Source: Microbacterium sp. | GTDB taxonomy: Bacteria; Actinomycetota; Actinomycetes; Actinomycetales; Microbacteriaceae | Direction of reading: 5' to 3' | NCBI RefSeq assembly: GCF_017305435.1 | Contig: NZ_JAFKIP010000002.1 | Location: 582,758-646,757, forward strand | Length of the DNA stretch: 64,000 bases | Part shown: positions 9,556 through 17,894 of the stretch, one piece after another | How positions within the stretch are numbered: position 1 is the first letter of the stretch | Layout: each line of letters starts with the position of its first letter | Notes under the pieces: generated by a model | Told to the model about the DNA's origin: nothing | Database searches by the model: none | What the model saw: the letters and a program-made list of their open reading frames with translations, nothing else | Position numbers and translations under genes: made by a program

Positions 9556-11019
9556 TCATACGGTTCGGCACAGGGGCAGCGCGGCGACGGTGAACGCTTG
9601 CGCCTGCTGACCCACGAGCCTCCGTGTTTCGCAGGCAGCTTGCACGGCGGCCTGCTCGATCGCCGCGACTGCGGCATCCAGCTCGTCGACGCTCGGCGCC
9701 GACACCGCTACGAGACCGGTGAAACGCAGCACGCCGTGACCAGCCGTGAGGTCTGACTCTTGCTGCACGACGTCGTTGTATTCGGCGGTTCGCGCGGCAT
9801 CCTCGATCTGCCCGACCTTCGCCCGCTGCGCGGCATCCGAGAGAAGTCCTACCTTCTTTCTCCTGATGTCTCGCGCGGCGAGGTCGGCACGTACCGGTGT
9901 GCACGTCAGAGTGAATGTGCGTTGGATGCCCGAGGTCAGCAGCAAGGGGGAGAGGAAGCCTGGGTACACCTGTGACCTCGGCCACTCCGAGATCCAGAGA
10001 ACCGCGTGGTGGGCCGAGTCGGTACGCAGCCGGTCCCAGGTTTCGGAAACTGCGATGGGGCCGGCCGTTGCGAGAGATCGACCGATGTCCCCGTGTCTCT
10101 CGAGCGCGGGAGCGGCTGCGGGATCGTATGCGGAGCGCAGCACGACCGCGACCTCGCCTGGGCTCAGCCAGCCTGTGGGCGTTAGGTCGGCTGCCCGCAG
10201 TGCTGCCACGAACGTCGTCATCTCCTGACGCAGTACGCTCGCGGCCCCCTTCATGCCACCCCCGGCGGCGCGGATCTGGCGGGCCGCCGCGCGCATGTCG
10301 AGCGCGAGGGCGATTGTCGTCTCATGCCGTTCGCCGGCAGGGCCGGCGCGCTCAATGAGCTCCTTGTACGTGACGGCGGGCCAAGAGTCATCGTCGACGC
10401 CATGCCGGGCCCACCATTCGGCGAGCCCGCTTCCGGAGCTGGGCACTGTGCGCTCGGAGATCTGCACGCGCGCGATGCGGCCCGACCGGCAGACCGTCCC
10501 GAGCACTCGCCCCCAGCCGGCCACCCGACGCTCCTGTTCGCCGCTGTCGAGAAGAACGAACGCCGGATGCGTGATGCCGGCGATTACCGTCAGGGTCTGG
10601 GCATGAGGGTCTTGGATCATGGCGGCGCCCGTCTCGGGGTCGACCCACTCGCGGAGCGCGGCGGCGTCGCCGGGGAGTGCGAGCGTGCCCGCGGGGCGCG
10701 GCTTGACCAAGTCCGCGCGGAATCGCAGCTGCCCGCCGATGCTTCGCCACACCCAGCGGATAGAGATCGGCACCCACTCAATGAGCTTCCGACCACCCAC
10801 GGGAACGAAGGCAAGAGCGACGCTCGTCACCCAGATCGGTGACGTGAGGCCGAAGAGGATGCCGCCGCCCATGTACACCGCACTCGTGAATGCGACTAGC
10901 CCGACGGCGAGTGTCACGAGCTGTGCCACGGAGAGGCCGAGCATCACGCCCCGCTTGGACAGACGCGAGAACTGAACCGGGTGCAGTTGGTTTGCGCGCG
11001 GGGCGTTGTTCGCTGTCAT
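9556..11019 (-). CDS. SCO6880-family conjugation protein
   Basis: 487 residues. Two adjacent N-terminal membrane helices (about 30-75, GLSVAQLVTLAVGLVAFTSA and following) precede a large cytoplasmic domain with the WVPISIRWVWR segment typical of PrgI-like/SCO6880 proteins. In actinobacteria this protein occupies the VirB3/VirB4-N slot of the mating machinery, before the VirB4-like ATPase. The ATG overlaps the stop of the VirB6-like gene by 4 bp. Assignment is by domain order and gene neighbourhood; the biochemical role is not established. Confidence 0.8.
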   Translation of the reverse strand: MTANNAPRANQLHPVQFSRLSKRGVMLGLSVAQLVTLAVGLVAFTSAVYMGGGILFGLTSPIWVTSVALAFVPVGGRKLIEWVPISIRWVWRSIGGQLRFRADLVKPRPAGTLALPGDAAALREWVDPETGAAMIQDPHAQTLTVIAGITHPAFVLLDSGEQERRVAGWGRVLGTVCRSGRIARVQISERTVPSSGSGLAEWWARHGVDDDSWPAVTYKELIERAGPAGERHETTIALALDMRAAARQIRAAGGGMKGAASVLRQEMTTFVAALRAADLTPTGWLSPGEVAVVLRSAYDPAAAPALERHGDIGRSLATAGPIAVSETWDRLRTDSAHHAVLWISEWPRSQVYPGFLSPLLLTSGIQRTFTLTCTPVRADLAARDIRRKKVGLLSDAAQRAKVGQIEDAARTAEYNDVVQQESDLTAGHGVLRFTGLVAVSAPSVDELDAAVAAIEQAAVQAACETRRLVGQQAQAFTVAALPLCRTV

Positions 11020-12365
11020 GCTGTCGTCCTCTCGCGCGGAGTCGGCATCGGTCGCGGGGCCGGGGTCTGTGTGCGCGGCTGTGGGACCGGTTGCCCTGCA
11101 GCTGGCGAGACCGTCGGTGCCGGTGGCATGTCTGCCGGAATGGCACCCTCGGCATGTCCCATGGCTGTTGATCCGGTGGCGTTGCCGAGCTTGGGTCCGA
11201 CGGAGGCAGCCTTGCCGACCACCTGACCGCCGACGATGACTGCGGCGGCCGGGCCGGCGGCCGCCGCAGCGCCTGAAGTTCCTGCGCCGGACGCTGCTGC
11301 ACCAGACGCACCCGCGCTGGCACCAGATCCAGGGGTGTTGGCAGCGGCGCTCGTCGCCACCGGGGGCGCCGACCCACTCGAGGCGCCACCTCCGTCGAGG
11401 ATCGACTTCGCCGACTTCGCGCTCGCGGGGCTCACTGGCACGGGGACGGGCCGATTCAGCGCGCCCTTAGCCTCCTGTTCAGTCGACATCGCGTGGTACA
11501 TATCGACGCCGACGAACGAGATGAACTTGTAGGTCATGTATGGCGCGAAGGCTGCGACGAGCATGAGTACGACTCCGGCCACGGGATCGCTGATGGAGGC
11601 GAGATCAAGGTCGATCGGCGCCGCGGTCTGGTTGATCGCGACGAGGAAGAGGACGACAAGCACGAGCTTGGAGAACACGAGGGCCACAACGAACGCCACC
11701 CACTTGCCGAACCAGCCGCGAGTGGCATCCCAGGAGAATCCGGCCAGTGCGATCGGCGCGAACACGATCGCCACCAGGAGCAGGGCTTTTCGGATGAGGA
11801 GCGAGAACCACACAATCGCGGTGGCTGCGATCGCGAGTCCTGCGAGGAAGATCGTCATGATCGCGCCGACGCCGGGGCTCGCGATGTTGATCGCGACCAG
11901 GCCGGCGGCCATCAGGGCGATTCTGTCGCCCATTCCCTCCATCGTGTTTCCGGTTGCCTGGACGATCCCGATGGCCAGCTGATCCGTGACCTCCAGCAGC
12001 GTCGCCGTCAGGGCGATTGCGACGAACGATCCGAGCACGGACTTGCCGAGCCCCACAGCAGCCCGGGAGAGCGCAGTCGGATCGCGATGCGCCAATCCGG
12101 TGATCAGTTGCAGGCAGAAGAACACGAGCATGACGAAGAGCGCGACGCCGAAGAGCAGGTTGTACACCTGGGTGTACTGGTCACCGGTGACGTCGACGAG
12201 GGTGGTCGTGTCGAACACCGCCCAGACGGCTTCGAAGAACCACGCGGCGGCTGCGGCGAGCGTATGGGCGAGCCAATCGAAGGGCGCGGCAACGAGCGAC
12301 GTGACACCCGACCCGACGGTCTGGCACACCTCGGCGATCGCCGGGATATCGCAGACTCCGCCCAC
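11016..12365 (-). CDS. VirB6/TrbL-like polytopic conjugation channel protein
   Basis: 449 residues. A short periplasmic N-terminus with Cys5 and Cys14 leads to at least six hydrophobic helices between about 45 and 290 (for example LLFGVALFVMLVFFCLQLI and AFVVALVFSKLVLVVLFLVA). A long low-complexity tail rich in Ala, Gly, Ser and Pro (about 320-449) follows. This layout is that of the TrbL/VirB6 inner-membrane channel component of type IV secretion. It sits between the pilin-like genes and SCO6880, as expected. The tail probably lies in the cytoplasm and is disordered. Confidence 0.85.
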   Translation of the reverse strand: MGGVCDIPAIAEVCQTVGSGVTSLVAAPFDWLAHTLAAAAAWFFEAVWAVFDTTTLVDVTGDQYTQVYNLLFGVALFVMLVFFCLQLITGLAHRDPTALSRAAVGLGKSVLGSFVAIALTATLLEVTDQLAIGIVQATGNTMEGMGDRIALMAAGLVAINIASPGVGAIMTIFLAGLAIAATAIVWFSLLIRKALLLVAIVFAPIALAGFSWDATRGWFGKWVAFVVALVFSKLVLVVLFLVAINQTAAPIDLDLASISDPVAGVVLMLVAAFAPYMTYKFISFVGVDMYHAMSTEQEAKGALNRPVPVPVSPASAKSAKSILDGGGASSGSAPPVATSAAANTPGSGASAGASGAAASGAGTSGAAAAAGPAAAVIVGGQVVGKAASVGPKLGNATGSTAMGHAEGAIPADMPPAPTVSPAAGQPVPQPRTQTPAPRPMPTPRERTTA

Positions 12366-12398
12366 TCGCGTCGTTCCTCTCGATCGACCGCGTCTCGC

Positions 12399-12668
12399 TC
12401 AGACGGACTGACCGACACCCCAGAAGAAGTTCACGAGCGTGACCGACGCCCCGCAGATGAGTGCCGCGCCGCACGCCACCAGAACGCCGAGCTTGCCCCG
12501 TGAGGCGAGATGGGGGTTCGATGAGTTGGCTCCATACCCCCACGCGACAGCGGCGATGATGAGGGCGAGCACGGCGAGAATGAGCCCGACTGTCATCACT
12601 GCGCCGACGATGACGCGGAGTTGCTCGATGCCGGGAAGTCCCGACCCGTTGGGAACGATGTCGATCAC
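12399..12668 (-). CDS. DUF6112-like small two-helix membrane protein (copy 1)
   Basis: 89 residues starting at a GTG behind AAGGAG. Two hydrophobic helices (about 16-38 and 58-80) flank a short loop; the C-terminus reads VTLVNFFWGVGQSV. Size and two-helix layout are like VirB2/TrbC pilins, and the position before the VirB6-like gene fits a pilin or channel subunit. It is a clear paralogue of the adjacent upstream gene (both end in the pattern NFF/LxGVGQ). Pilin function is inference. Confidence 0.7.
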   Translation of the reverse strand: MIDIVPNGSGLPGIEQLRVIVGAVMTVGLILAVLALIIAAVAWGYGANSSNPHLASRGKLGVLVACGAALICGASVTLVNFFWGVGQSV

Positions 12669-12767
12669 GGTCGTGCTCCTTGTCTGCGCAGAAACGAACC
12701 TGCGTACAAGGTGCGTGCGGCGTCCCCGAGATTCCGTCGACCCGCGCAGTCCGTGCACGCACTCTGG

Positions 12768-13034
12768 CTAGAGCTGTTGGCCGACCCCAATGAGGAAGTT
12801 CATCCAGGCGACCGCCGCGCCGGCAAGTGCCGCTGCGCCGACGGCGACAAGAAGGCCGGTACGGGCTCTCATGGCCGACTGGTAGTTTCCGCTCGTCGAC
12901 GCAATAGCCCATGTGGCGGCACAGACGAGGATCGCGAGCACCGCGAAGACCAGGACATACATGAGGAGAGCGCCGACGATCGCGCGGAGGTCACCCGCAC
13001 CTCCAACTGCTCCGAAGTCGGGGAAGATGTCCAT
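12768..13034 (-). CDS. DUF6112-like small two-helix membrane protein (copy 2)
   Basis: 88 residues, ATG 13034 five bases after the wall-hydrolase stop. The layout matches copy 1: MDIFPDFGAVGGAGDLRAIV, helix one (about 18-40), loop NYQSAMRARTG, helix two ending WMNFLIGVGQQL. Tandem duplication suggests either a major/minor pilin pair or two subunits of a channel. The 99-bp gap between the copies has no obvious gene. Translation may be coupled to the M23 gene. Confidence 0.7.
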   Translation of the reverse strand: MDIFPDFGAVGGAGDLRAIVGALLMYVLVFAVLAILVCAATWAIASTSGNYQSAMRARTGLLVAVGAAALAGAAVAWMNFLIGVGQQL

Positions 13035-13039
13035 TCCGG

Positions 13040-14215
13040 TCACGCCCGTGCGCCCGTCGCGCACGCCGTCCTGCCAGATGTCGAGGAATCCAATCCTTCA
13101 GCCCCATGCTCGGCGAGCCACGGGTCTGCGTCGATAGCCGGCTCGAACGCACCGCCGGGACGGATCTCGAAGTGGAGGTGAGATCCCGTGGATTTGCCGG
13201 ATGCCCCCACATCCCCAATATGGTGCCCCGCGGTGACGCGTTCGCCGACCGTCACGTGTACGCCGGTTTGCCACATATGCGCGTAGGCCGACGCCACCCG
13301 CCGTCCGTTGACCGTGTGCTCGATGACTATCAGCTGTCCGTAACCCCCATACGGGCCTGCCCAGCTGACGATCCCGTCCGCGATCGCGAAGATTGGCGTG
13401 CCGTCTGCCGCGGAGAAGTCGGTTCCTGCATGGAACGCGGGTCGACCGGTCATGGGGTCAGTACGCCCGCCGTACCCGCTGGACCGCACCCACGTATCGC
13501 TCGGGAGGGGGAAGACGATTCGCGTTGTCTCGGGGAGGGAGTCGACAGGTGCGCCGCCTCCAGCCCCCGACGCGATCGGCCGGGTCAGCGCGACGAGGAT
13601 GGCGTCCGCGACGGGCTGATAGTCCTGGTAGCGGTCGGGGAAGGCAGAGCGCTCGACAGCTTGCGCAGCCGAGCCGGGATCAGCTGACTGCCAGCCCGCG
13701 ATGTCGAGGAGCCCCGCAGGAGAGGGGAAGTTGGGTCCTTCTGCTCCGCCGAAGAACGCGCGCACCTGGTACTCCGGATCCATGAGCTCGTCGACGGTGC
13801 CCCAGCCGGAGGTCGGGCGCATCTGAAAGAGGCCGAGTGAGTCGTGGTCGCTGCCGACGCCGTCGTTGGGCATGCCGAGCGAAGTGGGATGGGCGGCGTT
13901 CGCCAGCATCCTCAGGGTCGACTCGGTGAGCGCGGCCATCAGACCGATCAGCACCCCCTGCCGCCCCACACCCTCAATACCGCTGCCGACAGTGATGATC
14001 GTCGCGGCACGGGTGAGTTGTGCCTGCCCGAGGGTCACCGACACGCCGTCGCTCCGTTTCGCAGTCAATGTGTCGGGCACGTCGGTCACGACGAGCTGGC
14101 CGGATGTCTGGCAGGCAGCGAGCGCGGCGGGGGAGAGGACGAGAGGGAGCGCGATCAAGCCGGCGAACGGCAGGGTGAACAGAACCACGGCGAGAGCGAT
14201 GACGAGCTTCTTCAT
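13040..14215 (-). CDS. Conjugation wall hydrolase: lytic-transglycosylase-like region plus M23 peptidase
   Basis: 391 residues. An N-terminal hydrophobic signal/anchor (about 5-35) precedes a transglycosylase-like region (about 75-190; catalytic-type glutamate in ALTESTLRMLANA, then DHDSLGLFQMRP) and a LytM/M23 zinc endopeptidase domain (about 245-365; HAGTDFSA and SGKSTGSHLHFEIRPGG, giving the H-x3-D and H-x-H zinc ligands). This two-activity VirB1-like enzyme opens peptidoglycan for assembly of the mating channel in a Gram-positive wall. It lies between the VirB8-like and pilin-like genes. Confidence 0.88.
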   Translation of the reverse strand: MKKLVIALAVVLFTLPFAGLIALPLVLSPAALAACQTSGQLVVTDVPDTLTAKRSDGVSVTLGQAQLTRAATIITVGSGIEGVGRQGVLIGLMAALTESTLRMLANAAHPTSLGMPNDGVGSDHDSLGLFQMRPTSGWGTVDELMDPEYQVRAFFGGAEGPNFPSPAGLLDIAGWQSADPGSAAQAVERSAFPDRYQDYQPVADAILVALTRPIASGAGGGAPVDSLPETTRIVFPLPSDTWVRSSGYGGRTDPMTGRPAFHAGTDFSAADGTPIFAIADGIVSWAGPYGGYGQLIVIEHTVNGRRVASAYAHMWQTGVHVTVGERVTAGHHIGDVGASGKSTGSHLHFEIRPGGAFEPAIDADPWLAEHGAEGLDSSTSGRTACATGARA

Positions 14216-14227
14216 GCGCGACGTCCG

Positions 14228-14911
14228 TCACCGGAGCGGGTTGTCGACCTCGGAGAGCCGGAGCAGGCGGCATTCGTCGAAACTCGGCTCGCAGGCGATG
14301 AAGAGTGTGAACGCGATCGGTCGAGACGTCTCCTGAGCCTGCGTCCCCACGATGCCGGAGCGATGGCGTGTTCCCGTGATCGTGTACGCGATGGTCCCGG
14401 GGAGTAGTTGACCAGGTGCCGCTTGATCGACCGCGTCGCTCCAGGATGCCGGCACGAACGCCTCGTCGATGGTCAGCCACTGGCGCGTGCCGTAGCTGCG
14501 CAGCGTCAACCACGCCTCCGCCGTCGGCAGATAGGTGCGAACATCGGAGACGAGCCCGGCGGTCTCAATACCAGAGGGATCCCCTGCGTCGACGATCACC
14601 TGTGCGTAGTCGGCCGGATCGAAGTCCGTGGTGGAGTCCCAATTGACGAGCGCGCCTGCTGCTTCGCGCGCGAAGGCCTCGGCATCCGATGTCGAGCGGA
14701 TCGGGGGGAGCGTTGCGCTCGAGGCGCTCGGTTTAGGGCTGACGTTCGAGGCAGCCGGGGCCGGCGGCTCGACCTCAGTCGTCGGAGTGCTGGGCGACGG
14801 TGCCAGTACAAGTCCGTACAAGCCAACGCCGACAAGTGCCGCCAGCACACCGAACCCGATCGAGAGGAAAAGGACGAGGCGCCGCCGGGGGCGCAGCGCG
14901 GCGATCATCAC
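14228..14911 (-). CDS. Membrane-anchored VirB8/TcpC-like conjugation protein
   Basis: 227 residues. A single N-terminal membrane helix (about 13-35) is followed by a Pro/Ser/Thr-rich stalk (36-70) and a globular extracytoplasmic domain (about 75-227). This topology matches VirB8/TcpC proteins with NTF2-like folds that scaffold Gram-positive mating channels. The primary sequence has no diagnostic motif, so the assignment rests on topology and position. The ATG overlaps the stop of the ParB-like gene by 4 bp. Confidence 0.65.
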   Translation of the reverse strand: MMIAALRPRRRLVLFLSIGFGVLAALVGVGLYGLVLAPSPSTPTTEVEPPAPAASNVSPKPSASSATLPPIRSTSDAEAFAREAAGALVNWDSTTDFDPADYAQVIVDAGDPSGIETAGLVSDVRTYLPTAEAWLTLRSYGTRQWLTIDEAFVPASWSDAVDQAAPGQLLPGTIAYTITGTRHRSGIVGTQAQETSRPIAFTLFIACEPSFDECRLLRLSEVDNPLR

Positions 14912-15918
14912 GCGATCTTCCGTCCCCGCTGGACACGTGCGCTGCGGAGCGCCGCGAAGAACTCGACGGTCGAAGCGAGCGTCGCTTCGAACTGCTCGAG
15001 TTGCTCGTCCGTCAGTTCAGTAGCCACAGCTGCGACATCGAAATGGGTCCACCAGAGATCCAGGTCTTCCCACACACGCACGAACGCGCGGACGGGAAAG
15101 ACGTGTGCCGTATCACCACGAGACCTGGATGGCCGCCGGCCGCGCTTCGCCTCCTTGACTCTCGCAAGAGCCGCGTTTGCCAATTGCTCGAGTTCGTCGG
15201 GCGGCTCGAAGTCCTCGGGTGCTTCGAAGTCCTCGAACTGTTGTGGCGGTTCCGGCTCGAGGAGTTGCCGGATTCGCGCGTGCGACGCGGCGACACTTCC
15301 TCCCTCGTCGATGAGCCGCAGTTCTTCGCTCGCCTTCTCCTTCAGTGCAGGGTCGGCGCCGGGGTCAGCGACAACGCGCTGCAGTTCGGCGATGCGTTCC
15401 AGCGTGGTGTATGACGCCTTTCCGGTGACCATCTGGGCTGCCTGGGTGCGACTCTTGCCTGACTTGAATTGCGGTGGTGCCACGGTGGCACCACCGTCTT
15501 TTCCATCCCGGGAATCCGGACGGCTGAAACGCGTCGCGGACTGCCGGCGAGTCGCGTCGTCGGCGATCTGATCCTTCAGTTCGGTGTACAGGGAGGCCGC
15601 CTCTGTCGGCGTGAGCGGCTTGTGGAGAAGGTTCTCGGCCTGCTCTGCCAACAGCTCGGCGAGCCGATCCGAGATCCCGGACCTCACCCACACCTTGATC
15701 GTCTTCTCGCCCAGCCGCTTCAGCGCTTCGAGCCGACGGGCACCGCACACCAGGACGCCTTCCGGTGTCACGGTGACCGGCTGGAGCAGTCCGTCGCGGG
15801 TGATCGACTCGGCAAGCTCATCGATGTCCCCGAATTCGGTACGGTGCCGCTTCCCGACGACGATCGACTCGATCGATCGTTCGAGCTCGATGTGGCCGAC
15901 TCTGGTTCCCACGGTCAC
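14908..15918 (-). CDS. ParB/Spo0J-like N-terminal nuclease-domain protein
   Basis: 336 residues. The ParB/Srx domain covers about 8-100, with the RHRTEFGDIDELAESI segment and the box VLVCGARRLEALKRLG. A central helical KorB/ParB-like part (about 100-220, with SGKSRTQAAQMVTGK) follows, then an acidic Glu/Pro/Phe-rich linker (about 225-250) and a unique C-terminal domain. It may bind element DNA for partition or regulate the transfer operon. No parA lies next to it; a broken parA remnant is found 18 kb away, beside a different ParB-like gene. Confidence 0.85.
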   Translation of the reverse strand: MTVGTRVGHIELERSIESIVVGKRHRTEFGDIDELAESITRDGLLQPVTVTPEGVLVCGARRLEALKRLGEKTIKVWVRSGISDRLAELLAEQAENLLHKPLTPTEAASLYTELKDQIADDATRRQSATRFSRPDSRDGKDGGATVAPPQFKSGKSRTQAAQMVTGKASYTTLERIAELQRVVADPGADPALKEKASEELRLIDEGGSVAASHARIRQLLEPEPPQQFEDFEAPEDFEPPDELEQLANAALARVKEAKRGRRPSRSRGDTAHVFPVRAFVRVWEDLDLWWTHFDVAAVATELTDEQLEQFEATLASTVEFFAALRSARVQRGRKIA

Positions 15919-16814
15919 CGCCTCGATCGATCTGCGGGTGCGGCGAGACTCACCGCGAGGACGAGATCGTCATCCGTCAGCAGCGAACGCAACGGTTCAC
16001 CGATCAGCAGTCGAAGCAGGATGCCGCGGCCGGCTGTCGTCCGGGCGACCTCCGGTTCCGGGTTGCCGAGGACAGCACGGAGCAATCCGTTCCACGATGC
16101 GGACGACAGGTCGAGGAGGGTTCTTCCGTGGACGTCGCGCCGGAGCGATTCCCAGGCGGTAGCACGCGAGGGGACCTCACTGAGTCGTGCACAGATGTAC
16201 TCCATCGCGGTCCGCGCGGGCGTGCGCGGCCAGCCGAGCAAGGTCATGAAGGCGATCGCATTCTCGACTGCCTCTCCAATCCCGGCGCCGTCCGAAGAGC
16301 CGCCGTCATCGAGCGCGTCCCCGGCCCCCTGCACACGCAGTGACGGGTGATAGTCGCTCAACGGGTTCTCTCGGTCGCTGAATCGCTCGGGGTCATGGAA
16401 CGACGAGAACTCGGGTCGGCGCGCCTGGTAGACCGAGCACAGCAGGCCGTTCGCCCGTTCCTCGGCGATCAGCGTCACCTGCACGGCCCGAGTGACTACC
16501 GCCCAGGGGTCGTCGGCATTGCGCACGGCCGACGAGCGCATTGCGTCGAATGCGGCCGCGGCGGCATCCCATGGATCGAGTCCGTGCTTGCGCGCCAGCT
16601 TTGCGTAGCGCCGAACGACATACTCCATGAGCGCTCCGGCTTCGGCGTCGCGACGCCAGGCGCCGTGGTCCTGCGCGGCGAGGCGTTCGAGCACTTCGCG
16701 CAGCCCCTCCGAGCTCTCGAACAAGGCGGGCACGCTCGCCGACTCGGAGGAGTCCGGACGGCGCTGCGAGTGCACCGATGCGGCGGCATCTGAGCGGGAA
16801 CCCTGGCTCGACAT
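15915..16814 (-). CDS. Hypothetical conjugation-operon protein
   Basis: 299 residues from ATG 16814. A disordered Ser-rich N-terminus (to about 30) precedes a helical body with EYVVRRYAKLARKHGLDPWD and WAVVTRAVQVTLIAEERANG, which is faintly reminiscent of the helices of sigma factors but lacks a recognisable sigma domain. It overlaps the ParB-like gene by 4 bp. Its position between a ParB-like and an SpdB-like gene suggests a role in element maintenance or regulation, but function is not known. Confidence 0.65.
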   Translation of the reverse strand: MSSQGSRSDAAASVHSQRRPDSSESASVPALFESSEGLREVLERLAAQDHGAWRRDAEAGALMEYVVRRYAKLARKHGLDPWDAAAAAFDAMRSSAVRNADDPWAVVTRAVQVTLIAEERANGLLCSVYQARRPEFSSFHDPERFSDRENPLSDYHPSLRVQGAGDALDDGGSSDGAGIGEAVENAIAFMTLLGWPRTPARTAMEYICARLSEVPSRATAWESLRRDVHGRTLLDLSSASWNGLLRAVLGNPEPEVARTTAGRGILLRLLIGEPLRSLLTDDDLVLAVSLAAPADRSRR

Positions 16815-16824
16815 GGCAACCTCG

Positions 16825-17241
16825 CTACCGACCGATTCCAGAACGACGGACGGACCCGTGATCAGCGCGGCCGTTTCCGAACGCCTCCACCGGCGGTAGG
16901 TGAAGGGCCCGTTCTCGGATTGCGCGGCGAGTTGCCGCGACCCCCTGCGTCGGGAAAGCGCGCGCTCGCCGGGCGAGCGAGGACTCGAGGTCGATTCCCT
17001 GGCCCGCGACGCGCCCGGTGACGGCGGGAACGAGTTCCGTAGGTCGCATCCAGACCACCTCGCTTCGAACCCGCTCAGCGCCGGATAGGGACAGCGGCTG
17101 CCTCGCAAGCGAAGGATCGCCGTGCCGCGCCAATTCGGAGACCTCTTCGGGTGACCGCTTATCGACGAGTTCACGTTCACGCTCGGACGCGTCCACGCGA
17201 AGCGGCGGGCCGGGTCGCTCGACTCGCTCGTATTCGTTCAT
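16825..17241 (-). CDS. Small basic conjugation-operon protein
   Basis: 138 residues, Arg-rich, no membrane segment. Its C-terminal part (VWMRPTELVPAVTGRVAG, then RAIRERALHLPPVEAFGNG) resembles small proteins encoded in the same slot of other actinobacterial elements. It overlaps the DUF2637 gene stop by 4 bp and ends 10 bp before the next start. I prefer this frame to the N-terminal extension of the downstream gene because its start and stop fit the coupled operon. Function unknown. Confidence 0.6.
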   Translation of the reverse strand: MNEYERVERPGPPLRVDASERERELVDKRSPEEVSELARHGDPSLARQPLSLSGAERVRSEVVWMRPTELVPAVTGRVAGQGIDLESSLARRARAFPTQGVAATRRAIRERALHLPPVEAFGNGRADHGSVRRSGIGR

Positions 17242-17894
17242 GACGTAACCTCCTTCTGAACCTCAGGTGTGCCGATCGTCCCCGCGAACCACCGGCCGAC
17301 TGTCGACGGATGAACTCCCGTGGCGCTCGCAATCTCCTTGTTCGACATCCCGCGCTGACGCATCAGCGCGGCAACGCTTCTACGGGCACCCTTCTCCGGA
17401 ACCTCGACCAGCGAGCGAACCGGAACGACTTCTGTGGACAGGTCTCGTGACGTCTCTGCTGTGGAGGAAACGTGAAGCCGGAATCGCTGGGTGAGAACGA
17501 CCGTCAGGTGAGTGATCGCGAGAAGCACCAGCGGCGGTACTGCGGCAACCGACGCTGCAAGCACGGGAAGAACATCGGCATCGGCCGCGACGACGGCATG
17601 GATCGAGTTCGCGGCGACCGATACGGCAGCGCCGATCATGAGCAGCATCCACGGATACCACGCACCCCGCTGTCCGGCGAGCGCGACGACGGCAACGGTT
17701 CCGACGACGATTATTCCGTCCACAATGAGCGGCCACGCCCACGCCTGCGTCGCCGCGATGCCGGACGCATGGGCGAGATCCGCGAGAGCGGTGAACGACA
17801 ACCAGAACGCACCGACAGCGATGAACACGGTGCCGACTACCGCGGTCCATACGGCAATCCGTCCTGACCGCGGCTCCGTCGTAGCGGGGATCAC
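17238..17894 (-). CDS. SpdB-like DUF2637 membrane protein with C-terminal helix-turn-helix
   Basis: 218 residues. Four membrane helices (about 13-37, 47-70, 80-100 and 108-130) form the DUF2637 domain found in Streptomyces plasmid spread (Spd) and transfer loci. A cytoplasmic tail (about 160-210) carries a helix-turn-helix-like motif (MSNKEIASATGVHPSTVGRW). The combination suggests a membrane-tethered DNA-binding protein that could link intramycelial or cell-to-cell spread to element control. It overlaps both neighbours by 4 bp. Confidence 0.82.
   Translation of the reverse strand: MIPATTEPRSGRIAVWTAVVGTVFIAVGAFWLSFTALADLAHASGIAATQAWAWPLIVDGIIVVGTVAVVALAGQRGAWYPWMLLMIGAAVSVAANSIHAVVAADADVLPVLAASVAAVPPLVLLAITHLTVVLTQRFRLHVSSTAETSRDLSTEVVPVRSLVEVPEKGARRSVAALMRQRGMSNKEIASATGVHPSTVGRWFAGTIGTPEVQKEVTS

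Noticed and set aside
9018-9677. A 219-residue version of the 9018-9500 protein
   Set aside because: The extra N-terminus overlaps the end of the SCO6880-like gene and is Arg/Pro/Ser-rich; ATG 9500 has a ribosome site.
15915-17180. A 421-residue version of the 15915-16814 protein
   Set aside because: The first 122 residues have unlikely composition and overlap a better supported gene (16825-17241) in another frame; ATG 16814 fits the operon.
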